From Verrucomicrobiales bacterium (GTDB lineage Bacteria; Verrucomicrobiota; Verrucomicrobiia; Verrucomicrobiales; DEV007), in the NCBI GenBank assembly GCA_016795385.1, contig JAEUHI010000048.1, forward strand, positions 62,001-126,000: a stretch of 64,000 bases of DNA. Reading direction: 5' to 3'. The notes beneath the pieces are model-generated. The model was given only the letters and a program-made list of their open reading frames with translations, made no database searches and had not been told where the DNA came from. This document shows positions 1 through 8,201 of this stretch, in pieces; position 1 is the first letter of the stretch; the number at the start of each line of letters is the position of its first letter. A program made the position numbers and the translations under genes.

Positions 1-1563
1 GCCGTCTACCTGGCGGCGGAGGTGAGTGACGGACGAAGCACCGCCGGCGTTGACGGCAAGAAGAACCTGACCGCACCACAGAAACTGAAACTGGCGCAGT
101 CCCTGAGACTCTCCAATCAGCCAGACCCAGTGCTCCGGAAGCAAATCCCAAAACCGGGGTCGCAAGACACCCGTCCCCTGGGAATCCCGACGATCGCGGA
201 CAGGGCATTACAACACCTGATCAGGATGGCGCTCGAGCCCGAATGGGAAGCCCGCTTCGACCGAAGCATGTACGGCTTCCGTAAAGGGCGGAGCTGCCAC
301 GATGCACTGATCAATATTCGCCTCAACATCCAACGGTGCCCGAAGTGGGTCCTGGATGCTGACATCGAGAAATTTTTCGACAGGCTCGACCACGACGCCC
401 TACTGAAAAAGCTCGACACCTTCCCTGCGATGCACAAAGCCATCCACCGGGTCTTGAAGGCCGGCATGATGGAAGGCGAGATCCTCAACCCCACAGAACT
501 GGGGACGCCTCAAGGTGGGCCTCTGAGCCCCCTCCTGGCGAACATCGCCCTCTGCGGAATGGAATACGACCTGATTCAGGCGTTCCCCCCCGAGAGAGTG
601 ATCGACAACAAAAGGATCGTGAAGCCACCTCGGATCGTCACCTATGCGGACGACTTCGTGGTGCTCCATGAATCCAAAGCCGTCGTCGAGGAATGCTCGC
701 GCTTTATCGCAGATTGGCTCTCCCCATTGGGCCTGAACCTCAGTCCGACCAAGACCAGCGTCCGACACACGCTGAAGTTGGTGGACGGGAACCGAGGGAT
801 TGAATTTCTGGGATGCGAGATTCGGCAGCACGCTGCCGACAAGCACCAGATCAAGCCGTTCTTCAACGGCGTTTACACCCACATTGGCCCGAGCAAGAAG
901 GCGCAGAAACGGATATACGCGGAGTGTGCCCGGATCATCGACGAGGTGGTGCTCCACAAGAAGCGAAATGCCGAATATGCGTACAAGGAGGCGAAGGGGG
1001 AAGAGACCCCCGTGGAAAGGCTGATCAAGAAGCTGAACGCGAAGCTGGGAGGATGGGCGGCTTATCATCGCTCCCACCACAGCAAGAGAGCCTTCAGCAC
1101 GCTTGACCATAAGCTTTTCATCAAACTGCTCCGCTGGGCCAAGCGGAGGCACCCGCGATGGAGTCGGAAACGGCTCATCGACGAATACTTCAATGGTGGC
1201 ACCCCGTGGAGCTTCAGAGCCCCGGGAAAAGAGCCAAAAGAGGAAGTGATTCTCAAACGGGTGGACAGCACCCCGATCAAAAGGCACATCCCGATCCGGT
1301 CCGAGAAGTCGTTCTATGACGGCGATTGGGCCTACTGGGGAAAACGCTCCGGAGACTACCCGGGCATCCCTTGGGGAGTGTCCAGTCTGCTCCAGCGGCA
1401 GAACGGGAAGTGCTGGCACTGCAACCGCGGCATCGAGTCATCCGATAGGGTGGCGATACAAAAGATCCCGGGTCCGAAGGACCGAGCAGTGAACAGACTC
1501 GTGCATGAACCCTGTAGCGCTCTCAATCGACGCTATCCGACCCGCGACGCATTCGTCCGGTGA
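1..1563 (+). CDS. ltrA: Group II intron reverse transcriptase/maturase (5'-truncated by window edge)
   Basis: Intron-encoded protein that would assist splicing and retrohoming of its group II intron. The frame is open back to base 1, and the residues before the GTG at 22 still fit the RT0 region (a TAGVDG motif follows), so the true start probably lies outside the window. Visible RT blocks, counted from the GTG at 22, are RPLGIP (51-56), DADIEKFFD (about 112-120), TPQGGPLSP (162-170) and the catalytic YADD (208-211). A maturase-like region includes KLGGWAAYHR. The C-terminus keeps a CWHC knuckle and a VHEPC motif of an HNH endonuclease but lacks the usual DH and HCH residues, so target cleavage may be lost. 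Domain V of the intron RNA follows the stop codon directly. Confidence 0.93.
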   Translation, partial: AVYLAAEVSDGRSTAGVDGKKNLTAPQKLKLAQSLRLSNQPDPVLRKQIPKPGSQDTRPLGIPTIADRALQHLIRMALEPEWEARFDRSMYGFRKGRSCHDALINIRLNIQRCPKWVLDADIEKFFDRLDHDALLKKLDTFPAMHKAIHRVLKAGMMEGEILNPTELGTPQGGPLSPLLANIALCGMEYDLIQAFPPERVIDNKRIVKPPRIVTYADDFVVLHESKAVVEECSRFIADWLSPLGLNLSPTKTSVRHTLKLVDGNRGIEFLGCEIRQHAADKHQIKPFFNGVYTHIGPSKKAQKRIYAECARIIDEVVLHKKRNAEYAYKEAKGEETPVERLIKKLNAKLGGWAAYHRSHHSKRAFSTLDHKLFIKLLRWAKRRHPRWSRKRLIDEYFNGGTPWSFRAPGKEPKEEVILKRVDSTPIKRHIPIRSEKSFYDGDWAYWGKRSGDYPGIPWGVSSLLQRQNGKCWHCNRGIESSDRVAIQKIPGPKDRAVNRLVHEPCSALNRRYPTRDAFVR

Positions 1564-1576
1564 GGAAGTGGGCCTG

Positions 1577-1642
1577 GAGCCCGGTGCCGTGAAAGTGGCA
1601 CGCCGGGTTTTCCTGAAGCCATCGCATCGTGAGGTGCATGGC
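1577..1642 (+). ncRNA. Group II intron RNA, domains V and VI (3' end of the intron)
   Basis: Bases 1577-1610 fold as a canonical 34-nt domain V. The lower stem is GAGCCCGG (1577-1584) with CCGGGTTT (1603-1610). A two-base CG bulge lies at 1601-1602, and an upper stem is closed by a GAAA tetraloop (1591-1594). The catalytic triad AGC sits at 1578-1580. Bases 1618-1642 (GCCAT ... ATGGC with internal bulges) make a plausible domain VI. The exact 3' splice site cannot be fixed from sequence alone but should lie a few bases beyond 1642. Domains I-IV are upstream of or within the RT gene and partly outside the window. Confidence 0.82.
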
Positions 1643-1710
1643 GACAACCAAAATCACCCGGAGGTACCCGACGCAACCTGTCGGACTTCCGGAAATCAAA
1701 AAAACGGAGC

Positions 1711-1758
1711 GGCGGGGAACTCCCGATTGGCATGCAGGCCATGAAGGGAGTCCCCGCC
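1711..1758. other. Long inverted repeat downstream of the group II intron
   Basis: GGCGGGGAACTCCC at 1711-1724 is complementary to GGGAGTCCCCGCC at 1746-1758, with one unpaired base. The loop contains a second short repeat, CATG...CATG. It lies between the intron end and the next start codon (1781), after a run of A (1699-1704). It could be a terminator-like stem used as intron target (class C introns insert next to such stems), or a leader structure for the downstream two-gene operon. The pairing is seen; the role is inferred. Confidence 0.55.
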
Positions 1759-1780
1759 ACTCACATCCAAGACCAATACC

Positions 1781-2272
1781 ATGACTGAAAAATGTCTGAT
1801 TACAATCTCGCAGTCTTGCGAGAAGTACGATCTCAACCGCAACACCCTCTTGTCCTGGGTGCGCACCAAAAAGGTTGGATCATGCAAGAAGTTGGTCGGC
1901 CAGAAGGCCGTCCATCACATCGACGAGGAGTCGCTGAAGCGGCACCTCGCAAATCGAGGGCCCGAAAAGGTTCCTCCTGTAAAGCGGGAAGCTCTCGAAG
2001 AGCCCCCGTCGTTGAAGGAAACGCCTTCTTCGTCGACCAAGGACCCTTCCGAGGAAGAGATTGGTTCCAACGGTACGCCCCACCCCGGGACGATGAAGCA
2101 GCGGAAGATCGACCGCAAGAACAACAAGCACCGGAAGCAGAACCACGTCCACAACGTGAAGAACTCCATGCGCGGATTCTCGATCGACGACTTGGCTCGC
2201 ATCAACGCTTGGATCGGCTGCCGGATGCTCGAACAGATGAAATCCAGCGGAAACCCCAACCCGAAGCGGTAG
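1781..2272 (+). CDS. Small helix-turn-helix (excisionase/MerR-like) protein with basic linker
   Basis: A 163-aa protein. Residues about 5-57 look like a helix-turn-helix of the excisionase/MerR type: a CEKYDLNRNTLLSWVRTKK segment, then a DEESLKRHL helix. The middle (60-125) is low-complexity and charged, acidic first and then Lys/Arg/Asn/His-rich. A short predicted helix closes the protein (SMRGFSIDDLARINAWIGC). It abuts the next gene with no spacing (TAG then ATG), so the two are translationally coupled. I do not recognise a named family for the full length. A DNA- or RNA-binding partner of the DUF5131 protein is a reasonable inference. Confidence 0.7.
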   Translation: MTEKCLITISQSCEKYDLNRNTLLSWVRTKKVGSCKKLVGQKAVHHIDEESLKRHLANRGPEKVPPVKREALEEPPSLKETPSSSTKDPSEEEIGSNGTPHPGTMKQRKIDRKNNKHRKQNHVHNVKNSMRGFSIDDLARINAWIGCRMLEQMKSSGNPNPKR

Positions 2273-3160
2273 ATGAAACATTCCCTTATTGAATGGACCA
2301 CGCACACGTGGAACCCCTGGGAGGGATGCACCAAGATCAGTCCCGGCTGCCTTCACTGCTATGCGGAGCACAACTCCGACACGCGGTGGGGCCGGGTCGA
2401 ATGGGGACCTGGAGGCAAGCGCCGCCAGATCCTCAGCACGTGGAACGATCCCCACAAGTGGCACAGCGAGGCTCTGGAGACGGGAAAGAAGTCGCGGGTA
2501 TTCTGCGCCTCTCTGGCCGACATCTTCGACGATCACCCGTCCATCCAGCCGGAATGGCGTCACCACGTCTGGAAGATGATCCGCGAGACCCCGTGTCTCG
2601 ATTGGCTTCTGCTCTCGAAGCGTCCGGAGAACTTCGCCAAGTTCCTTCCGGACGATTGGGGCGAAGGCTACCAGAACGTCTGCCTCATGGTGACCGTCGA
2701 GAACCAGGTTTACGCCGCTCGGCGCATCCCGCTTCTCCTCGAGACACCGGCACGTCGCTGGGGTCTTAGTGTGGAGCCCCTGATCGGTCCGGTGGACCTG
2801 TCCCAGTGGATTGACCCGATCGATTGGGTTATTGTCGGCGGGGAATCCCTAACCGGAGCCCGCCCCATGAATCCAAACTGGGTTCGTGAGATCCGCGACC
2901 TGTGCCATGTCCACCGCACGCCCTTCCTCTTCAAGCAGTGGGGCTGGTGGACTCCGGATCCGATCCCGAACTGGAATCAGCGCCACATCTTCCCTGACGA
3001 GGAAGTTGTCCACTACCGCGGTAACACCAAGTTGAACGGCAACCTGCTGGACGGTGAATACCACCTCGCCCACCCTTTTCGGGAGCGTCTGACGCCCGTG
3101 GAACAGCGGCTCGCCCGCCACTTGAATCCGTATGAATTGGCCAGCTTCCTGGTTCCCTGA
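2273..3160 (+). CDS. Phage Gp37/Gp68-like DUF5131 family protein
   Basis: A 295-aa protein beginning with IEWTTHTWNPWEGCTKISPG and the cysteine cluster C-x6-C-x2-C (GCTKISPGCLHCYA), the hallmark of the phage Gp37/Gp68 family. Later typical segments are SLADIFD, WLLLSKRPE, SVEPLIGPVDL, VIVGGESLTGARPMNP and PFLFKQWG. The cysteine arrangement resembles a radical-SAM-type iron-sulfur site, but the reaction is unknown. In other genomes this family is often next to a TcmP (three-Cys-motif partner) gene. Here the partner is instead the HTH protein encoded immediately upstream. A strong hairpin terminator follows. Confidence 0.9.
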   Translation: MKHSLIEWTTHTWNPWEGCTKISPGCLHCYAEHNSDTRWGRVEWGPGGKRRQILSTWNDPHKWHSEALETGKKSRVFCASLADIFDDHPSIQPEWRHHVWKMIRETPCLDWLLLSKRPENFAKFLPDDWGEGYQNVCLMVTVENQVYAARRIPLLLETPARRWGLSVEPLIGPVDLSQWIDPIDWVIVGGESLTGARPMNPNWVREIRDLCHVHRTPFLFKQWGWWTPDPIPNWNQRHIFPDEEVVHYRGNTKLNGNLLDGEYHLAHPFRERLTPVEQRLARHLNPYELASFLVP

Positions 3161-3184
3161 GGAAGCACCGGAACACAACAGACA

Positions 3185-3212
3185 GAGGCCCCTTCGGCAA
3201 CGGAGGGGCCTC
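3185..3212. terminator. Bidirectional hairpin terminator
   Basis: GAGGCCCCTTCG (3185-3196) pairs along 12 bp, one of them a G-T wobble, with CGGAGGGGCCTC (3201-3212) across a GCAA tetraloop. It lies between two convergent genes (stops at 3160 on + and 3218 on -), so it probably serves both. Confidence 0.85.
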
Positions 3213-3217
3213 ATGTT

Positions 3218-5797
3218 TTATCCCGATGCCTTCGTATCACCCTCCGAGGTTCCGATCCACTTTGCCAGCAGCTCGGCCACTTGGTCGGCCTCGACCGCCC
3301 TCCCCTGCTCCAGGGCCAACCATTGGATCTGTCGCACGAGGTCCGCTTCTGCGGTTTCTCGCTTCCTCACGCGCAGTCGTGTCTTCACGTGTTGGTGTTG
3401 GTTCCATGGCTGAACCCTCAGTTCCCACGGGGTCCGCTCATTGATCTCGTCCGTCAGAATCGCGAAGTATGCCGCGAGGTTTTCCATTTCCCAGGGCACG
3501 CGGATGCCGATTTCCCGCAGCAGGCAATCTTCGACTATGGGGCTCAATCCGTGCTCGAGCCGATGCGGTCCGAGCGATTGCACCCATTCCAATAAGAGGG
3601 CGGCATCTTTGGAGAGTCCGTAAAGGCTCTGGAGCGAAGGGCGGTCTCGCCACCTCACGATGGCATTCACCGCATCACTCCAGGTCCGGCTAGGCGACAG
3701 GATGCACGTCCACGCTGATTCATCTCCTGATAGCCTCGCCTTACATTCGATCTCCTGTATAAGCGGCAACTTCGTGAAGAACTCATTCAGGCCCGAGAAT
3801 GGATCACGGCCACTGAGACATTCGTTCGGGAAACACCGCTTCAGTTCGCGCCTCGTATCGATGTGATAGAGCCCGATCGCGACAGTTCCTTCCGGACGTC
3901 GATCGAGCAAGTGGTCGAAAACAAGTTCTCGGACGCGGTCAAACTCCGGCTTGCTCGCTCGCTCCAGCTTGAAATCCATGACCGGGTTGGGCGAGTCCAG
4001 GGGAGGCGGCACGGCCACCTTCGACTCCAGGCTCAGCCGGTAGAAAAGCGGCGGATGGCTGTAGGAATCGCCTTTCGTTTCGTAGCGAAGAATCATGGGC
4101 GACTTGCGCCCCACTTCATCGAAATATCGGCTGAGGACCCCGGTTCGGCCGCTGAGTCCGATCTTGTGCGAAAGGGAACGCTCCTTGACGAATTCCTTCC
4201 GGTGCTCAGGATCCTCCGCCCATGTCAGGAGCAGTTCTCCCGCATCGCTGAGATAATAGCGGTTCGGATCCCGCCCCAGAAGAGTCCACACCTTTTGGAT
4301 CACTTCCATCCATTCCACTCCGTCTTCGAGATGGAACGCGATCTTGTCGTCGTTGATTCGATTCCCCACCAACACCTTCACTTCAGGTAGTTTTTGTGAG
4401 ACCCGTTCGGCGGCATCCTCCAGCATCTCGATGATGTTGTGATTATTCCCCTCGACCAACCCCACCGCACGCTTCGCGCCAATGACATCAAGCCAGTCCC
4501 ACACCATGGGTTCCCAGAACGGGAGATTGGGCCGCTGGCAGATGAAATTGACGAGGTACATTTCTGCATTCTTCCTCAGTTCCGTGATTGGAAGACGCGC
4601 CGGCTTTTCCAACTTTCGTTTTTTCCGCGGTTCTGGCGTGCCATTGATGACTTCGGGCAGAGGTGCCTTCGCGCTTGGCGGTGGCGGATGGAGGATTCGT
4701 TTGATGGTCTCCAGTTGCCTGCCCGCGACTTCCTTCATGCGCGGAGTATTTAGAAGGTCTTCGACTACCTTGGACTCCACCCCGCCGCCCACGATCAGCA
4801 CCTTGACGAGCTCCACGAGCAGATCCGGCGAGAGATTACTGAGATTGCTCCTGATACCGCGGAGATAGGTGTTCTCGTCCGGCACCCATTTCGCTCCCTG
4901 TGAGACGAGGTAGCGGATCACCTCGAGATCTTCCTTCGTCGAGGGCGACTGGGACCACCGGAGGTCCGAACCAAAGCTAGAGATGCGCCGCTCGAGGAGA
5001 CTTGAGCCACCGTTCGATTTTTCATTCAAGATCGCCCCCAATCCGAGCAAATAACTTACTACGGCGAGCGCTCCGCCACTGTTGGCGAGCATCTCGGTAA
5101 GCAGGTTAGGATGATCGGCTGGCTTCATCGCCTTCAGGATCGTCAAGTCCCCACCCCAGGCTGCCGCGATCAACGGCACCTCTGTCCACTCCTCCCCCTT
5201 TGTTCGCACTTCCCTGGCTGGCACGGCGGGTTGCGCCCCTGCCCAGAGGCAGAGCCCGACCCCTCTGCCATTCTTTTCCATCACAAAATACAGGAGCGCC
5301 GCATCTACCTGCGACTGGATCTCCGGAGGCCTCTCCTTCCATTCGCGGATGAAACCCGCCACCGGATGTGTGACGCGTAAAAGGGCATGGTAAAACGGGT
5401 CATTCTTGACCGGATCGGCCCCTCGCTCAAGCAACAGACGGATCAGGTCAGCGTCTCCTGTTTCAGCGACCCGGAAGAAGGTTACGGCACTCACCGGCAT
5501 CCCGAAATCCAGGAGAAGACGAGCGATCTCGGGCCGTCCCTTCCAAACGCAAAGCTCGAGCGCGTTGCCGTTCGCCATGGGATCCACTCCACCCTTGAGC
5601 AGCAATTCGGCGAGACTGAGGAAGTTCTTCTCGATCGCGATTTGCAGCGGCATCCGGCGCGAACTGCGACGGCGGGCAGGTGGCGGATTCACCGGATTCC
5701 CCTCTTCGATCCATGCCGCGACCTTTTTGAGGTCGCCCACCTTGCAAGCCTCGATGAGCGGGAAGAGGTCCTCGATCGACTTCGCCGTCTTTTCCAT
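3218..5797 (-). CDS. Large ankyrin-repeat protein, C-terminal region of unknown function
   Basis: About 859 aa from the ATG at 5797; an upstream extension is possible but has no better start. The first roughly 330 residues are ankyrin repeats, with units such as PLIEACKVGDLKKVAAWIEEG, PLQIAIEKNFLSLAELLLKGG and ADLIRLLLERGADPV. The remaining 500 residues match no family I recognise. They carry a Pro/Lys-rich linker (around KAPLPEVINGTPEPRKKRK) and mixed helical sequence. No signal peptide or transmembrane segment is evident, so it is cytoplasmic. The base composition is lower in GC than the neighbouring defence genes. A sensor or effector of phage defence is only a guess from context. Confidence 0.85.
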   Translation of the reverse strand: MEKTAKSIEDLFPLIEACKVGDLKKVAAWIEEGNPVNPPPARRRSSRRMPLQIAIEKNFLSLAELLLKGGVDPMANGNALELCVWKGRPEIARLLLDFGMPVSAVTFFRVAETGDADLIRLLLERGADPVKNDPFYHALLRVTHPVAGFIREWKERPPEIQSQVDAALLYFVMEKNGRGVGLCLWAGAQPAVPAREVRTKGEEWTEVPLIAAAWGGDLTILKAMKPADHPNLLTEMLANSGGALAVVSYLLGLGAILNEKSNGGSSLLERRISSFGSDLRWSQSPSTKEDLEVIRYLVSQGAKWVPDENTYLRGIRSNLSNLSPDLLVELVKVLIVGGGVESKVVEDLLNTPRMKEVAGRQLETIKRILHPPPPSAKAPLPEVINGTPEPRKKRKLEKPARLPITELRKNAEMYLVNFICQRPNLPFWEPMVWDWLDVIGAKRAVGLVEGNNHNIIEMLEDAAERVSQKLPEVKVLVGNRINDDKIAFHLEDGVEWMEVIQKVWTLLGRDPNRYYLSDAGELLLTWAEDPEHRKEFVKERSLSHKIGLSGRTGVLSRYFDEVGRKSPMILRYETKGDSYSHPPLFYRLSLESKVAVPPPLDSPNPVMDFKLERASKPEFDRVRELVFDHLLDRRPEGTVAIGLYHIDTRRELKRCFPNECLSGRDPFSGLNEFFTKLPLIQEIECKARLSGDESAWTCILSPSRTWSDAVNAIVRWRDRPSLQSLYGLSKDAALLLEWVQSLGPHRLEHGLSPIVEDCLLREIGIRVPWEMENLAAYFAILTDEINERTPWELRVQPWNQHQHVKTRLRVRKRETAEADLVRQIQWLALEQGRAVEADQVAELLAKWIGTSEGDTKASG

Positions 5798-5944
5798 GAC
5801 GCTGACCAAAATTTTTCGTTTGTTCACCGGGCACGCCAGCCGACCCCACACGAATATGCCTTAGCAAAACTGCCCTCGCTCTCCAAGTCTCAATCCACGT
5901 CTGTTCGGCCAATCGATCACACCTCCCGTCGATTCACCTTCCAT

Positions 5945-6394
5945 CTTACTCGCTGCGGGGGGCGGGCCATCGGCTACGATCCCGACCGCAAGGCGCGGCG
6001 CACCTTCGCACTCCAGCGCATCCGCAAGGCCCGACCCGTGAAGTTCCGCTTTCTCCGTCCCGCCGACTTTTCTCTGAAAGACCACCTCGGGGGAAGTTTC
6101 GGGGTCTGGCACAGTCCGACCGACGGGGGAAAACGCCAACGCATCCGGATCCGCTTCACCGGGTGGGCCGCCCGTCTCGTATAGGAGCGTCGCCGGCATC
6201 CCAGCCAGCAGATCGAGTGGAAGGGAAAGCAGGCCGACGAACTCGTCATGACCCTCGAACTCAGCAGCTTCGAAGAGATCCGCCGCTGGATCCTGAGCTG
6301 GGGCACACAGGTCGAGGTGTTGTCACCACCGGAGCTTCGGACGGACCTCAAGGAAGAGGCCGAGGGGCTCGCTTCGCTCTACCGGAAGAAGTGA
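5945..6394 (+). pseudogene. WYL-domain transcriptional regulator, C-terminal remnant with an in-frame stop
   Basis: The frame reads GYDPDRKARRTFALQRI and PADFSLKDHLGGSFGVW, which are WYL-domain hallmarks, then RFTGWAARLV. A TAG at 6182-6184 interrupts it. The same frame resumes as ERRRHPSQQIEW and ends with a typical WCX extension (ELVMTLELSSFEEIRRWILS ... GLASLYRKK, TGA at 6392). The N-terminal wHTH and first half of the WYL domain are missing; upstream sequence belongs to the promoter of the ankyrin gene. The continuous frame on both sides of the amber codon shows a nonsense mutation rather than a frameshift. Confidence 0.8.
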
Positions 6395-6414
6395 CCTGCG
6401 CCCGGACCCGGGAC

Positions 6415-6987
6415 TCATCCCTCTAACGGATTCACCGTGTGGGAGAGGAAGGCATGACCGGCACCCGCCGCCTCTTTGCCCGCCGCCGTGCTCATGAAGC
6501 GGGGTGACGGGGTCGTCCCGACCCGGCCGAGGTCGAGGCGATCCCCATCCCAGCAGGAACCGACGGTGGGATCGTCTGAATGTTCTTTGTCCGTGTGCCA
6601 GGTGCAGGCGTAGACGAGACGTTCGAGGGCATCGTCCTCGAGATCGAAAAGCGTGCCACGGAGATTCAAGGCGTGGTCCGCCCCGCGCTTGCCGTGGTCC
6701 GGATCGGTCCACTCGTTGAACCGGCAGGAATCGTGGAACCAGGCGAAGAGCCGCACGACAAAGAGGTCCCCGCCGGACCGTTCCGCGAGCCAGAGTCCAT
6801 TGCGCTCCACCCGCCGCCAGTGGGCGGGACCGTGGATCGAATGGCTGCCGAGGGCGAAGGTGCCGGAGATAGTGCGGGCGAGGGCGGCGAAGTCGCAGTG
6901 GCGGTTGGGATTGCCGTTCGGATGGGATCGAGAGCTCTCATGGAAAACAGAAAGATTCCGCCGAATGAGGAAGAACTCGGAAACCAT
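6415..6987 (-). CDS. HD-domain phosphohydrolase
   Basis: 190 aa from the ATG at 6987. A longer TTG-initiated form from 7098 would overlap the preceding gene. HD-superfamily metal ligands are visible: SIHGPAHW (first His), WFHDSCR (His-Asp pair), ACTWHTD and CWDGDRLDLGRVG (distal Asp). The product is predicted to be a soluble phosphohydrolase acting on a nucleotide or similar phosphate ester; the substrate is unknown. It is the last gene of the minus-strand defence cluster, 73 bp after the AlbA_2 gene. HD enzymes occur as nucleotide-depleting or signalling effectors in several defence systems, but membership of this system is an inference. Confidence 0.8.
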   Translation of the reverse strand: MVSEFFLIRRNLSVFHESSRSHPNGNPNRHCDFAALARTISGTFALGSHSIHGPAHWRRVERNGLWLAERSGGDLFVVRLFAWFHDSCRFNEWTDPDHGKRGADHALNLRGTLFDLEDDALERLVYACTWHTDKEHSDDPTVGSCWDGDRLDLGRVGTTPSPRFMSTAAGKEAAGAGHAFLSHTVNPLEG

Positions 6988-7060
6988 TCGCCGAATGACG
7001 AACGCCGTCAATCGGGCATCCTTTGATGCGTCACTCAAGCGGACCCCAGCCGCCACCGCC

Positions 7061-8143
7061 TCAAAGTATCTCCGTGTTTGATAGGCCGAGAGCGTCAACG
7101 GTGACTCGAAGTGTTGCCGATTGAAGACTCATCATTTGTTCATAGGGTAGATGAACGGCGAACCTCTTGAGTCTCATGTCCAACGCCGAGACGGCGATTG
7201 AGAAGCCGAAACCCACGCGATGCATTCCTTCGATGACGGCCTCGTAGGGAATTTGGTTGACCGTGAATGTCCCCCCATAGACCCGGCTGCGGTCGTCGGG
7301 ATGAAGAGGCTCGCGACGAAATTCGGTTGGACCCATCTCCCGTTTCTTGCTCTCCCACTCGCTTCCCAGACTCGAAATCCAGAAGTCGCGCGGCGGAGCG
7401 GGCGAGTAGGAGGGGTAATCAACAACCGTGACGACGCGAAGATCTCTCACTGAAACCTCTCCTGCGTTGATCAGATCCAGGGTCCACTCGACATTTCTTC
7501 CGCCATCGGTTCTCGGTGTTGTCAACTGCAGCGAAAACTTCAACTCTATCACCAGATTGGGATCCGAATTCAGCAGAAACAAGCTTCGCAGAAGCGACAC
7601 TGGACAGGGAAAGCACCCGTCGTGAATCCGAAGGTAGAAGTCAGGCTTTGATCCATGGATCGACTTGTGCGGCTTGGCGAGGGATTCCGGAATATGGCAG
7701 ATCAAGATGCCCTTCCCTCGTTCCGCATCGACCACGATTGCCTCGATCTCGACGTGAGAAACGGGCGGCTCACAGTTGGACTGGCTCAATACGAGCAGGC
7801 GTCGGCGAGTCTCGGCCACATTGAAGCAAAGCCTCCACTTGGAGGGTCGATCGCGCGTGCCGTTCCCTTCTCCCAAGCCAAAAACGAGGACTCCCCCGCT
7901 GGTGTTCCCGAAGGCGCTGCAAAACTGACTCCAGACTTCCTTGAGTCTTTCCTCAGTCAATCTTTTATGCTCGATCTCTGATTCCCCCTCTTTCTTTGGA
8001 CGGGTGTAGGCGTCTCCTTCCTTCCAGTCGAGAATATCGTCTTCCAACGGGCACGTAGCGAGCCATTCGTCCCACGAGTCGTTCTCCGCTGCCTTCTGGG
8101 CGGACGCGACCACCTCTTCGTAAAGCGCTCTGGATCTGGTCAT
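7061..8143 (-). CDS. AlbA_2 (Schlafen-type) domain protein
   Basis: 360 aa from the ATG at 8143; the frame extends upstream to 8227, but that part is non-homologous and overlaps the preceding gene. Residues about 33-190 form an AlbA_2/Schlafen-like domain, with EDDILDWKEG (35-44) and AFGNTSGGVLVFGLGEG (77-93), followed by PESLAKPHKSI and FYLRIHDG. These are the core motifs of that putative nucleic-acid-binding fold. The C-terminal half is beta-rich and unassigned. It follows the KAP NTPase gene by about 58 bp on the same strand. The G+C content is lower than that of the helicase upstream, which hints at separate acquisition. Confidence 0.82.
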   Translation of the reverse strand: MTRSRALYEEVVASAQKAAENDSWDEWLATCPLEDDILDWKEGDAYTRPKKEGESEIEHKRLTEERLKEVWSQFCSAFGNTSGGVLVFGLGEGNGTRDRPSKWRLCFNVAETRRRLLVLSQSNCEPPVSHVEIEAIVVDAERGKGILICHIPESLAKPHKSIHGSKPDFYLRIHDGCFPCPVSLLRSLFLLNSDPNLVIELKFSLQLTTPRTDGGRNVEWTLDLINAGEVSVRDLRVVTVVDYPSYSPAPPRDFWISSLGSEWESKKREMGPTEFRREPLHPDDRSRVYGGTFTVNQIPYEAVIEGMHRVGFGFSIAVSALDMRLKRFAVHLPYEQMMSLQSATLRVTVDALGLSNTEIL

Positions 8144-8201
8144 CGATTTCAGGGTTCCAAGGGGGCAAGCGCCCGGAAACGGCGCGATGGCGGAAGGCCG
8201 T

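Noticed and set aside
5387..5944. Upstream part of the plus-strand frame that contains the WYL remnant
   Set aside because: This part is antisense to the start of the ankyrin gene and does not resemble a WYL protein; only the stretch from about 5945 does.
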